A stretch of 64,000 bases of DNA. Source: Microbacterium galbinum. GTDB lineage: Bacteria > Actinomycetota > Actinomycetes > Actinomycetales > Microbacteriaceae. Below the pieces are notes generated by a model that saw only the letters and a list, made by a program, of their open reading frames with translations, searched no databases and had not been told where the DNA came from. Location: the NCBI RefSeq assembly GCF_023101185.1, contig NZ_CP078077.1, forward strand, positions 959,630-1,023,629. Direction: 5' to 3'. The position numbers and the translations under genes are program-made. Shown piece after piece: positions 43,731 to 51,953 of this stretch (position 1 is the first letter of the stretch; each line of letters starts with the position of its first letter).

Positions 43731-43775
43731 CAAGGCTCAGGGACCCATACGGCTGGGTCGCTGAGCCTGTCGAAG
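43731..43775. repeat. inverted pair of interspersed repeats
   Basis: A partial forward copy (CAAGGCTCAGGGACCCA) at 43731-43747 and a reverse copy ending CTGAGCCTGTCGAAG at 43775 flank a short loop. The pair lies between the lyase gene and doxX. Confidence 0.75.
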
Positions 43776-43792
43776 CGCCCCACACGAGATAC

Positions 43793-44662
43793 TCAGCGGT
43801 GCGCGGCGACCACCTCGGCGACGGCGGTGCGCTCGGCCTCGGTCGGCTCCGCGATCGCCATGCGGCAGTAGGCGTCGACCACGTCGAGCACGCGGTACGC
43901 CTCCTTCATGCGCGCCATGTCGCCACCGATCAGAGACACCACGTCGTCGACGGCGGTCTGGGCGGCGGCGATCGCTCCCGCATCACCCGAGCGCCCGGCG
44001 TCCGCGAGCGCCCGGAACGGCTTCGGCGTGACCGACGAGACGCCCGAGACGACGCCCTGCGCGCCGGCGCCGACGGCGGCGATCAGGTCGCGGTCGGCTC
44101 CCGTGTACAGGTCGAAATCGGCGGGCACGACCGCGCGGTACGCGGCGATCTCGTCGAGCGACAGCTCGCTGAGCTTCGCGCCGACGATGTTCGGCAGCCC
44201 CGCGAGGCGCACGAGCAGCTCGGGCGAGACGGTGTTGCCGCTGCGCGCCGGGTAGATGTAGACGTACAGGCGCCCGTCGCCCACGGCATCCGACACCGCC
44301 TGGAAGTAGTCGAAGATCGCGTCGTCGGTCGACTTCAGGTAGTACGGGGTGAGGGCGGCGAACTCGGTCGCGCCGAGTCCGCGGGCGATCTCGACCAGGC
44401 GCACGGCCTCGAAGGTGCTGGGCTGGCCGACGTGCACGATCACGCGCATGCGGTCGGCGAGTTCGGCGATCGCGGCGCCGACGAGGGAGCGGAACTCCTC
44501 GACGTCGACCGCGGGGAACTCCCCCGTCGTGCCCAGGATGAACGCGCCCTCGTTGCCCGACTGCCCGACGAAGCGGAAGATCGCGCGCGACCCCTCCAGG
44601 TCGAGGCTGCCGTCGCGGTGGAACGCGGTGGGGACGGCGGTCAGGATGTCGTAGCGGGTCAC
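43793..44662 (-). CDS. DapA family lyase/dehydratase of the TTT operon
   Basis: A 289-residue DHDPS-superfamily enzyme. AFILGTTGEFPAVDVEEF has the GTTGEF substrate loop, YVYIYPARSGNTVSPELLVRLAGLPNIVGAKLSELS carries the Tyr and the Schiff-base Lys, and GAQGVVSGVSSVTPKPFRAL follows. It is nearer to 5-dehydro-4-deoxyglucarate dehydratase or KDG-type enzymes than to true DapA, but this rests on a few motifs. The GTG start overlaps the tctA stop. Coupling to a tricarboxylate transporter suggests catabolism of an imported sugar acid. Confidence 0.83.
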   Translation of the reverse strand: MTRYDILTAVPTAFHRDGSLDLEGSRAIFRFVGQSGNEGAFILGTTGEFPAVDVEEFRSLVGAAIAELADRMRVIVHVGQPSTFEAVRLVEIARGLGATEFAALTPYYLKSTDDAIFDYFQAVSDAVGDGRLYVYIYPARSGNTVSPELLVRLAGLPNIVGAKLSELSLDEIAAYRAVVPADFDLYTGADRDLIAAVGAGAQGVVSGVSSVTPKPFRALADAGRSGDAGAIAAAQTAVDDVVSLIGGDMARMKEAYRVLDVVDAYCRMAIAEPTEAERTAVAEVVAAHR

Positions 44663-46314
44663 TTCTCGTTCTCCTTGGAGTTCTTGCGCGCCTTGCGGAG
44701 CGCGCGGGGGGATGTGTCGACGTTGCGCACGGTCGAGGTGAGCAGGTCGGGGTTCGCGGCGAGTTCGTCGTGCGCCTTCTCGATCTGCTCGCGGCTCTCG
44801 TCGTCGAGGATCGAGTCCTCGAGCGACTTGCGCTCGGCGCGCGGCTTGCGGGCCGCGCGGATCGCCGGCATCACGATCGAGAGCACGGCGAGGGCGAGCA
44901 GCACGATCGCGATCGGGCTGACGACCTCGAAGAACGGGCGCGTCGGGAGGATCGCGAGGGTGCGGGCGAGGTTCTCCTCGGCGAGCGGGCCGAGCAGCAG
45001 ACCGAGCACGACGGGGCCGGCCGGCACCTGCATGCGCTTGAGCAGCACGCCCACGACGCCGAACACGAGCATCGTGACGACGGTCGACAGGCTGTTGGAG
45101 GTCGCGTAGGTGCCGATGATGCAGAAGATCAGGATGCCGCTCCACAGGTACGGCTGCGGCACGTCGAGCAGCTTCACCATTCCCTTCATGCGGATGAGGC
45201 TGAGCACGAGCGACAGGATGGTCGCGACGAGCATGATGCCGACGATCGAGACGACGAGGTCGGGGCGGTTGGTGAACAGCGTGGGCCCGGGGGTGATGCC
45301 CCAGATGATCATCGAGCCGATCATGACGGCCATCACGGAGTCGCCGGGGATGCCGAGGGCCATCGTGGTGGTGAGCGATCCGCCGAGCGTGGCACTCGAG
45401 GCGGTGTCGGATGCCGCGACGCCCTCGATCGACCCCTTGCCGAACATCTCGGGGTGCTTCGACGCCTTGCGCGCCCGCTCCCATCCGATGAGGCCGGCGA
45501 TGTCGCCGCCCGCGGCCGGGATGAGTCCGACCCCGAGGCCGACGGCGCCGCCGACCGCGGTGGCGCGGCCCGACTGCTTCAGCTCGGACCTGTTCGGCCA
45601 CCAGCGACCGAGGCTCGAGATGGGCCGCACGTGCGACTTCTTGTGCGTGAGCAGCTGGTCGAACAACTCGGCGATGCCGAAGAGGCCGATGATCACGGCG
45701 ATGAAGTTGACGCCCTCGACGAGCTCGAGCACCCCGAAGGTGAAGCGCTGGTCGGCGGTCGCGGCGTACGTGCCGACGCTGCCGAGCATGAGACCGAAGA
45801 GCCCGGCGAGGATGCCCTTGAGCATCGACTTCGACGAGATGCCGATCATGATCGAGATGCCGAAGACGACGAGCGCGAAAAGCTCGGGCGACTTGAAGTA
45901 GTCACGGGCGAAGCTCGCGATCGGCACGGCGGCCACCGAGAACAGCACGAGCGAGGCGAGGATGCCGACGGCCGAGACGATCGCCGAGATCGTGAGCGCG
46001 AGTCCGGCCCTGCCCTGCTTCGCCATCGGGTAGCCGTCGAGGGTGGTGGCGATGGATGCCGGGGTGCCGGGGGTGTTGATGAGGATCGACGGCACACGGT
46101 CGCCGAAGTTGGCGGCGACGTAGATGGTGAGCAGCACCGCCAGGCCCTGCACGGGCTCGAGGGTCATCGTGAAGCCCGCGGCGAGGGCGACGGCCATGGT
46201 CGCGGTGATGCCGGGGAAGGCTCCGACCATGAAGCCGAGCACGAGGCCGACGAGCATGTAGAGCAGGATCGAGATGTCGAGGAGCGAGTTCAGCCCCTCC
46301 ATGAGCGCGTTCAC
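44659..46314 (-). CDS. tctA: tripartite tricarboxylate transporter, TctA subunit
   Basis: A 551-residue membrane protein with about twelve helices, the large permease of the TTT family. VGLVLGFMVGAFPGITATMAVALAAGFTM, NTPGTPASIATTLDGYPMAKQGRAGLAL and LIPAAGGDIAGLIGWERARK are the conserved TctA blocks. It uses the proton or sodium gradient and a binding protein to import carboxylates. The GTG start at 46314 overlaps the tctB stop. The C-terminal 60 residues are charged and cytoplasmic. Confidence 0.95.
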   Translation of the reverse strand: MNALMEGLNSLLDISILLYMLVGLVLGFMVGAFPGITATMAVALAAGFTMTLEPVQGLAVLLTIYVAANFGDRVPSILINTPGTPASIATTLDGYPMAKQGRAGLALTISAIVSAVGILASLVLFSVAAVPIASFARDYFKSPELFALVVFGISIMIGISSKSMLKGILAGLFGLMLGSVGTYAATADQRFTFGVLELVEGVNFIAVIIGLFGIAELFDQLLTHKKSHVRPISSLGRWWPNRSELKQSGRATAVGGAVGLGVGLIPAAGGDIAGLIGWERARKASKHPEMFGKGSIEGVAASDTASSATLGGSLTTTMALGIPGDSVMAVMIGSMIIWGITPGPTLFTNRPDLVVSIVGIMLVATILSLVLSLIRMKGMVKLLDVPQPYLWSGILIFCIIGTYATSNSLSTVVTMLVFGVVGVLLKRMQVPAGPVVLGLLLGPLAEENLARTLAILPTRPFFEVVSPIAIVLLALAVLSIVMPAIRAARKPRAERKSLEDSILDDESREQIEKAHDELAANPDLLTSTVRNVDTSPRALRKARKNSKENEK

Positions 46315-46850
46315 AGGGGAATCCTCAGGAGCATCCCGAACACGACGTAGACGAACGCCGTGACGGAGGCGGAGTAGATGACGAGGCTCAGCCAGCGGCG
46401 GTGACCGTAGAGGAGCATGAGGGCGGCCATGAGCAGGGCGGCCGCGACCGGGAACACCTCGATGCGGTAGCCGAACAGGATGACCGTGCCGAGCGACCAG
46501 AGGGCGATGAAGGCGCCGGTGATCGCGAGCGTGGCGATGACGCGCAGGTAGCCGCCGGGCTGGATGCGCTCGAGGTCTTCACGGGTGGGTGCCGGCCGGG
46601 TGACGGCGACGGCGAGGATCGCGATCGCGATGACCACGCCGGTGACGCCGATGACGAGGGGCCAGAATCGGGCGTCGATCTGCCCGGGAGCGGCCTCGCG
46701 GCGCAGCGGGATCTGCGTGGAGAGGAAGAGGTAGCCCGCGGTGAAGGCGAGGGCGACCACGCCGAACGCGATCTCGAGGCCCCGCGAGGCGGGTGCGCCC
46801 TCGTACTCGTCCTCGGATGCCGCGTCGGCAGCGATGTCGGGGGTCGACAT
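46311..46850 (-). CDS. tctB: tripartite tricarboxylate transporter, TctB subunit
   Basis: A 179-residue membrane protein with four helices: LEIAFGVVALAFTAGYLFL, FWPLVIGVTGVVIAIAILAVAV, LRVIATLAITGAFIALWSLGTVIL and VAAALLMAALMLLY followed by WLSLVIYSASVTAFVYVVFGMLLRIPL. It is the small membrane subunit of the TTT importer. The PLRREAAPGQIDARFWP segment is usual for TctB. It lies between the binding protein and TctA genes, and overlaps the latter by 4 bases. Confidence 0.9.
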   Translation of the reverse strand: MSTPDIAADAASEDEYEGAPASRGLEIAFGVVALAFTAGYLFLSTQIPLRREAAPGQIDARFWPLVIGVTGVVIAIAILAVAVTRPAPTREDLERIQPGGYLRVIATLAITGAFIALWSLGTVILFGYRIEVFPVAAALLMAALMLLYGHRRWLSLVIYSASVTAFVYVVFGMLLRIPL

Positions 46851-46877
46851 GGGTTCTCCTTCGTTGGAGGGGGTGCG

Positions 46878-46907
46878 CTGCGGGGCCGACGGACGCCGGC
46901 CCCGCAG
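46878..46907 (-). terminator. stem-loop between tctC and tctB
   Basis: An 11-bp stem (46878-46888 with 46897-46907, arm CTGCGGGGCCG). It is placed like the hairpin at 41623, directly after a binding-protein gene, so it may set the ratio of binding protein to membrane subunits. Confidence 0.65.
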
Positions 46908-46915
46908 GAGTGCTC

Positions 46916-47884
46916 TCAGCCCAGGAGGTCCTGGAACAGCGTGAACTGGTCGTCGACGAAGGTCGTCCACTCGGCCGAGTCGCGGTAGACGACGAGGTTG
47001 CCGGCATCCGCCTGGAACTGCTGGTAGGTGTCGGACTCGACGGCCTCCTTGACCGCGGCCTCGAGCGTCTCCTTCACGTCGTCGGGCAGACCCTTCGGCG
47101 CGTAGATTCCGCCCCACCCACCGAATACGACGTCGTCGCCGATGGCCTCTTCGACCGTCTCGACGTCTTCGGCGTCGGGGTGGCGCTCGTCGTTCATGAC
47201 GGCCAAGATGCGCACGGCGTCGCCCTGCGCGAGCGCTTCGCCGAGTCCGGAGACGGCGGCGACGGTCTCACCGGATGCCGCAGCGGCGACGGCGGTCGCG
47301 CCACCGTCGTACGGGACCGGGGTGAAGTCGGCATCGGTCGCGGTGCCGAGGCCGACGGTCGCGGCCTCCCAGATCGAGCCGGCGCCGGAGTTGGCGACGG
47401 TCACGGGGCCGGACTTCGCCTGCGCGACGAGGTCTTCGAGGGTCTCGATGCCGCTGTTCGCGCCGACCGTGATGACGCCGGGGGCGAGCATGATCTGGCC
47501 GAGGAGGTCGAAGTCCTCCGGCAGCACGTTGGCGCCCTGCGTGGTGTTGAGCATGGCGATCTCGACCGGGGCGAAGCCGATGACGTAGCCGTCGGCGTCC
47601 TGCGAGCCGACGTACTCCATGGCCAGGGCGCCGGCCGCACCGGGCATGTTCTCGGGGATGACGCTGACGCCGAGGATCTTCTCGAGCTCGGTCGCGAGGG
47701 CGCGCGACGACAGGTCGGATCCGCCGCCGGGGTTGGCCTGGATGATCAGGCGGATGTCCTTCTCGGGGAATGCCGACGCGGCATCTTCGCCCTCTTCGAC
47801 CTTGGTGCAGGCCGAGACGACGAGAGCGGTGGCTGCGAGGGCGGCGAGTGCGGCGGCCGCCCGGGTGATGCGCTTGCGGGGCAT
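46916..47884 (-). CDS. tctC: tripartite tricarboxylate transporter, TctC binding lipoprotein
   Basis: A 322-residue extracytoplasmic receptor (Bug/TctC family). The signal peptide ends in ALVVSAC, a lipobox. DIRLIIQANPGGGSDLSSRALATELEKILG contains the PGG-S-D ligand loop, and VIPENMPGAAGALAMEYVGSQDADGYVIGF is also diagnostic. It delivers a carboxylate to TctAB. AGGAG upstream supports the start at 47884. Its promoter holds a perfect 28-bp palindrome related to the GntR autoregulatory site. Confidence 0.93.
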   Translation of the reverse strand: MPRKRITRAAAALAALAATALVVSACTKVEEGEDAASAFPEKDIRLIIQANPGGGSDLSSRALATELEKILGVSVIPENMPGAAGALAMEYVGSQDADGYVIGFAPVEIAMLNTTQGANVLPEDFDLLGQIMLAPGVITVGANSGIETLEDLVAQAKSGPVTVANSGAGSIWEAATVGLGTATDADFTPVPYDGGATAVAAAASGETVAAVSGLGEALAQGDAVRILAVMNDERHPDAEDVETVEEAIGDDVVFGGWGGIYAPKGLPDDVKETLEAAVKEAVESDTYQQFQADAGNLVVYRDSAEWTTFVDDQFTLFQDLLG

Positions 47885-47926
47885 CTTTGCTCCTCTACGT
47901 GGGTCGACCGTGTTGTCGACACCGTG

Positions 47927-47961
47927 AGGCTAACAGTGTTGACTGTTAACAGTCAACACTG
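47927..47961 (-). promoter_or_regulatory. tctCBA promoter with 28-bp palindromic operator
   Basis: On the minus strand, TTGACT (47956-47951), 18 nt and TAGCCT (47932-47927). A perfect 28-bp palindrome spans 47934-47961 with centre CTGTTAACAG, covering the -35 and the spacer. CTGTTAACAG also occurs before the GntR gene (54013-54031). Confidence 0.85.
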
Positions 47962-48047
47962 TCCAAGTTTTCACCTCCGCGCGCCCTCACCACCCGGCCC
48001 GTTCGGATGCGAGGATGGCAGGAGAAAGACCGTAGGAGGGACGGCAG

Positions 48048-49208
48048 GTGTTCGACGAGCGACGCAGACAGCAAGCGCTCGAGGAACTGGGGATCCTCGA
48101 CACCCCCCGCGATGAGCGGGTGGATCGGGTGGCACGACTGGCGAAGGAGATGTTCGGAGTGCCGATGGTGAGCGTCTCGCTCATCGACCGCGACAGGCAA
48201 TGGCGGAAGGCGGAGATCGGGTTGGGCGCCGATCAGGCGCCACGGCAGGACTCCTTCTGCGATTACACGGTTCGACAGGACCGCACCGTGGTGATCGAGG
48301 ATGCCGCACTGACGGACCTCTTCGCCGACAATCCGTTCGTGACCGGCGACCCGCATCTGCGGTTCTATGCGGGGCATCCGCTGCACGCGCCCGGAGGAGA
48401 GCCGATCGGCACCCTGTGCGTGCTCGACACCGAACCGCACACGCTCACGGACGCCCAGCTCGATCTGCTGCGCGATCTCGCGTTCTGGGTGCAGTCCGAA
48501 CTCGCCAACGACGCCGAGCTCGACCACGCCGCCGTCATCCAGAGCACGCTGCGCCCGCACGCCCATCCCGAGGTCCCGGGCTACACGATCGCCGGCGGTT
48601 CGATCTCGCGTGGCGCTCTGGCGGGCGACTTCTACGACCTCGACATCGTCGACGGCGCCCTGCGCGTCACTCTCGCCGACGCGATGGGCAAGGGCACCGG
48701 CCCCGCGCTGATCGCCGCGAGCGTGCGCGCCTCCCTGCGTACGGCCCCCGAACGAGGGCTGACGGCATCGATCGCCGAAGCCGATCGTCTGCTCGAGCAG
48801 GACCTCGGCGACACCGCGATGTTCGTCACCGCCGTGCACGCGGAACTCGACCCGGAGTCCGGCGACCTCGAGGTGATCGACGCCGGGCACAGTCTCGCCT
48901 TCATCCTCCGCGCGGACGGCTCGTGGGAGCATCTGCGCTCGACGAGCCTGCCGCTCGGGATGGGCATGGGCCTGCAGCCGGCGGAGATCCGGACACCGCG
49001 GCTCGCGAACCTCGCACGCGGGGACGCATTCGTCTGCTGCAGTGACGGCCTGCTCGACGTCCTCGATCCCGACGATCCCTACGCCCACGTCTACCGCGTG
49101 CTCACCGAGCTCGGACCCGACGGAGCGATCCGGGAGGCGATGGGGCTCGCCACCGCCGAAACCGCGACCGACGACATCACCGTGGTCGTCGTCCGGAGGG
49201 ATGCATGA
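48048..49208 (+). CDS. GAF-SpoIIE (RsbU-type) protein phosphatase
   Basis: A 386-residue protein. Residues about 25-150 form a GAF sensor domain (MVSVSLIDRDRQWRKAEIGL, CDYTVRQDRTVVIEDA). Residues about 175-385 form a SpoIIE PP2C phosphatase (GDFYDLDIVDGALRVTLADAMGKGTGPAL with the metal-binding Asp residues, VCCSDGLLDVLDPDDP). It should dephosphorylate a STAS antagonist, here most likely the one encoded at 51153. The GTG start has AGGAGGG 7 nt before it. The glycosyltransferase gene overlaps its stop, which starts a four-gene overlapping unit. Confidence 0.93.
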   Translation: MFDERRRQQALEELGILDTPRDERVDRVARLAKEMFGVPMVSVSLIDRDRQWRKAEIGLGADQAPRQDSFCDYTVRQDRTVVIEDAALTDLFADNPFVTGDPHLRFYAGHPLHAPGGEPIGTLCVLDTEPHTLTDAQLDLLRDLAFWVQSELANDAELDHAAVIQSTLRPHAHPEVPGYTIAGGSISRGALAGDFYDLDIVDGALRVTLADAMGKGTGPALIAASVRASLRTAPERGLTASIAEADRLLEQDLGDTAMFVTAVHAELDPESGDLEVIDAGHSLAFILRADGSWEHLRSTSLPLGMGMGLQPAEIRTPRLANLARGDAFVCCSDGLLDVLDPDDPYAHVYRVLTELGPDGAIREAMGLATAETATDDITVVVVRRDA

Positions 49209-51169
49209 GCGCCCGGTTCGCCACGATCCGCATCCTCGCCCTGCTGTCGGTGCTGCTCGGCGTGAACTACGTCGCGTGGCGCTGGCTCGAATCGGTGAAC
49301 TGGTCGGCGTGGTGGATCGCGGTACCGCTCGTGATCGCCGAGACGTACAGCCTCATCGACACCTTCCTGTTCTGCCTGACCATGTGGCGGGCCAAAGAGA
49401 GGCCGGCCCCCGTATCGGAGCCGCGTGGCACGGTCGACGTCTTCATCACGACGTACGACGAGCCCATCGAGCTCGTCATGACGACCGCGCGTGCGGCCCA
49501 GCGCATCGCGTATCCGCACACGACCTGGATCCTCGACGACGGCTCCCGCCCGGAACTCGAAGCGGCGGCGCGTGATGCCGGGGTGTCGTATCTCACCCGC
49601 CCGGACGACTGGACCGGCAAGCCGCGCCACGCCAAGGCCGGCAACCTGAACAGCGCCCTCTTCCAGACCGACGGCGAGTTCCTGCTCATCCTCGACGCCG
49701 ACCAGATCCCCGATCCGCTCATCCTGCACCGCACCCTCGGCTACTTCGCCGACGACTACGAGGTCGCCGTCGTCCAGACCCCGCAGTGGTTCATGAACGT
49801 CGATGAGGCCGATCCTCTCGGAGCCCAGGCACCGCTGTTCTACGGTCCGATCCAGCAGGGCAAGGACGGATGGAACGCCGCGTTCTTCTGCGGTTCGAAC
49901 GCCGTGCTCCGGCGTGAGGCGCTCATGCGGCTCGGCATCATCGGTTACGTCCGCGAGGTCACCGACTCCGCCGCCCGTGCGCTGCGCGCATCCGAGACGA
50001 TGATCGAGGCGGAGGTCCGAGCGGCGGCCGACCCGAACCTGACGCGCGAATTCAGCGCGCTGCAGATCGTGATCCGCCAGGGGCGGCGCGACCTGGCCGC
50101 GGGCGTCGCCGTGGCCGAGGTGGCCGACCGGGTGCGATCGGCCGTCGATGACGCGTCGCGCATCCTCGTCGCGCAGGATCTCGCGGGTATCCGCGCCGAC
50201 CTCGCCGAACTCGGCGCGCTGCCGATCGAGCACGATGCCGAACTCGATGCGATCGTCGTCGACGAGGCAGGGCTCGCGACGCTGGCGGCATCCGACCTCT
50301 CCCCCATCACGGCGCTCGACGCCGTGCGCGCCCTGCTCGACGCGCTGCGCCTCGACCGCGGAGACGAGGCCCAGCCCATCCTCCCGATGGCGACCATCTC
50401 GGTCACCGAGGACATGGCGACCGCGATGCAGCTGCACTCGCAGGGGTGGCGCAGCGTCTACCATCACGAGATCCTCGCCAAGGGCCTCGCTCCCGAGGAC
50501 CTTCGCACCATGCTCACCCAGCGGCTGCGCTGGGCACAGGGCACGTTGCAGGTGATGCTCCGCGACAACCCCCTGGTCAAGCGCGGGCTCTCGGTGGGCC
50601 AGCGCCTGATGTACTTCGCGACGATGTGGAGCTACCTGTCGGGGTTCGCGGCGGTCGTGTACCTGACGGCTCCCGTCGTGTACCTCGTGTTCGGGGTGCT
50701 CCCGGTCACCGCATGGTCGGTCGATTTCTTCGTGCGTTTCCTGCCGTACTTCGTCGTGAATCAGGTGCTGTTCCTGGTGGTCGCGAAGGGGGTCAGGACC
50801 TGGCGCGGGCAGCAGTACTCGCTCGCCCTCTTCCCCGTGTGGATACGAGCGTGCTGGACGGCGTTCGCGAACGTCGTGCTCGGCCGCCCCCTGTCGTTCG
50901 CCGTGACGCGCAAGGACGGTCGCGATCCTCGCGGCGTGCCGTGGGGGCAGATCTGGCCGCAGCTGACGGCCATGGTGGTGCTGACGGTCGCCCTCGTCAT
51001 CGGCGTGACGCGCGTCATCATCGGCACCGCCGACGGAACCGGCACACTGGTCAACACCGCCTGGGTGCTCTACGACCTCGTCGTGCTGAGCGTCATCATC
51101 CAGGCCGCCCGCTATCGTGGGCCGGCCGCCCGAGTCCTCGAGAAGGAGCCCCATGGATCTGAGCACTGA
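49205..51169 (+). CDS. cellulose-synthase-like GT2 glycosyltransferase with insertion
   Basis: A 654-residue membrane glycosyltransferase. Two N-terminal helices are followed by a GT2 catalytic domain: VDVFITTYDEP, TTWILDDGSRPE, LILDADQIPDP, FFCGSNAVLRREAL, VTEDMATAMQLH and QRLRWAQG (the QxxRW motif). Four to six helices follow. Between the CGSNAV block (about residue 230) and the TED motif (about 400) lies an Ala/Asp/Arg-rich, probably helical insertion of roughly 150 residues. BcsA-like enzymes make beta-linked polysaccharides. It is embedded between the phosphatase and STAS genes with overlaps on both sides, so output is likely tied to that switch. Confidence 0.88.
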   Translation: MSARFATIRILALLSVLLGVNYVAWRWLESVNWSAWWIAVPLVIAETYSLIDTFLFCLTMWRAKERPAPVSEPRGTVDVFITTYDEPIELVMTTARAAQRIAYPHTTWILDDGSRPELEAAARDAGVSYLTRPDDWTGKPRHAKAGNLNSALFQTDGEFLLILDADQIPDPLILHRTLGYFADDYEVAVVQTPQWFMNVDEADPLGAQAPLFYGPIQQGKDGWNAAFFCGSNAVLRREALMRLGIIGYVREVTDSAARALRASETMIEAEVRAAADPNLTREFSALQIVIRQGRRDLAAGVAVAEVADRVRSAVDDASRILVAQDLAGIRADLAELGALPIEHDAELDAIVVDEAGLATLAASDLSPITALDAVRALLDALRLDRGDEAQPILPMATISVTEDMATAMQLHSQGWRSVYHHEILAKGLAPEDLRTMLTQRLRWAQGTLQVMLRDNPLVKRGLSVGQRLMYFATMWSYLSGFAAVVYLTAPVVYLVFGVLPVTAWSVDFFVRFLPYFVVNQVLFLVVAKGVRTWRGQQYSLALFPVWIRACWTAFANVVLGRPLSFAVTRKDGRDPRGVPWGQIWPQLTAMVVLTVALVIGVTRVIIGTADGTGTLVNTAWVLYDLVVLSVIIQAARYRGPAARVLEKEPHGSEH

Positions 51170-51485
51170 CACCCGCGACGGCTACGCCGTCATCGGCCTG
51201 ACGGGTCGACTCACCGCGACGGGAGCACCGCTGCTGCGCAACGCGGTGAGCGACCTCATCGCCGCGGGCGAATCGAACATCGTCATCGACATGGCGGGTC
51301 TGCTGTTCGTCGACTCGTCCGGACTCGGCGCCCTCGTGGGCGGGCTGAAGAGTGCGCGCGTCGCCGGCGGCGACCTGCGCATCGCCGCCGTGCCCGAAGC
51401 GGTGCAGACCGTGCTGCACCTCACCAACCTCGATCGCGTGCTGCGCGACCACCCGACGCCGGAGTCGGCGTTCGATGGACGCTGA
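51153..51485 (+). CDS. STAS-domain anti-sigma factor antagonist
   Basis: A 110-residue STAS protein of the RsbV/SpoIIAA type. DGYAVIGLTGRLTATGAPLLRNAVSDLIAAGESNIVIDMAGLLFVDSSGLGALVGGLKSAR includes the phosphorylatable Ser in DSSGLGAL. When dephosphorylated by the SpoIIE-type phosphatase it should bind the RsbW-like kinase. The start at 51153 with AAGGAG at 51143-51148 lies inside the 3' end of the glycosyltransferase gene (17-base overlap); the longer frame was rejected. Confidence 0.93.
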   Translation: MDLSTDTRDGYAVIGLTGRLTATGAPLLRNAVSDLIAAGESNIVIDMAGLLFVDSSGLGALVGGLKSARVAGGDLRIAAVPEAVQTVLHLTNLDRVLRDHPTPESAFDGR

Positions 51486-51891
51486 GACCCGCGCGGTGCA
51501 CATCGACGGGCCGGCCCGGCTCGAGCTCGTCGACCACGTCCTCGACGCCCTCGACGGGCTGTGGGCGGACGCCCCGCACGTCGCCGACCGGGACCGCACG
51601 CTGTTCGCCCTCGCCGTGAGCGAGGTGGCGACCAACATGGTGCAGCACACCGACGACCCAAACGGGGTCACCCTCACCGTCGACATCCGCGTCTCGTCGG
51701 ACGACCTCCTCGCGACCCTCACCGATACCGCCCCGCCGGCGGAGATCGACTGGGACGGCGTCGAGATGCCGGATGCCGACAGCGAGAGCGGCCGAGGGCT
51801 GGCGCTCTCCACCGCCGCGCTCGACGAGTTGCGACACTACGCCGACGCCCGCGGCAACACCTGGCGTCTGCGGCGGAGGCTCGCGCCCTAA
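51475..51891 (+). CDS. RsbW-like ATP-binding anti-sigma/switch kinase
   Basis: A 138-residue HATPase_c protein. FALAVSEVATNMVQHTDDPNGVTLTVDIRVSSDDLLATLTDTAPPAEID contains the N-box (E-V-x-x-N), and ESGRGLALSTAALDELRHY is the G2 box. Serine kinases of this type phosphorylate the STAS partner and sequester a sigma factor or another target. No sigma factor gene is adjacent, so the target may be remote, or the GT2 itself. Its start lies within the STAS gene (11-base overlap). Confidence 0.88.
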   Translation: MDAETRAVHIDGPARLELVDHVLDALDGLWADAPHVADRDRTLFALAVSEVATNMVQHTDDPNGVTLTVDIRVSSDDLLATLTDTAPPAEIDWDGVEMPDADSESGRGLALSTAALDELRHYADARGNTWRLRRRLAP

Positions 51892-51953
51892 GCAGGCTTC
51901 GCCCTTCGTGCAAGCCCCTATCGCCGGCGCTTCGGTGCGGGGACAGTGGGCGC

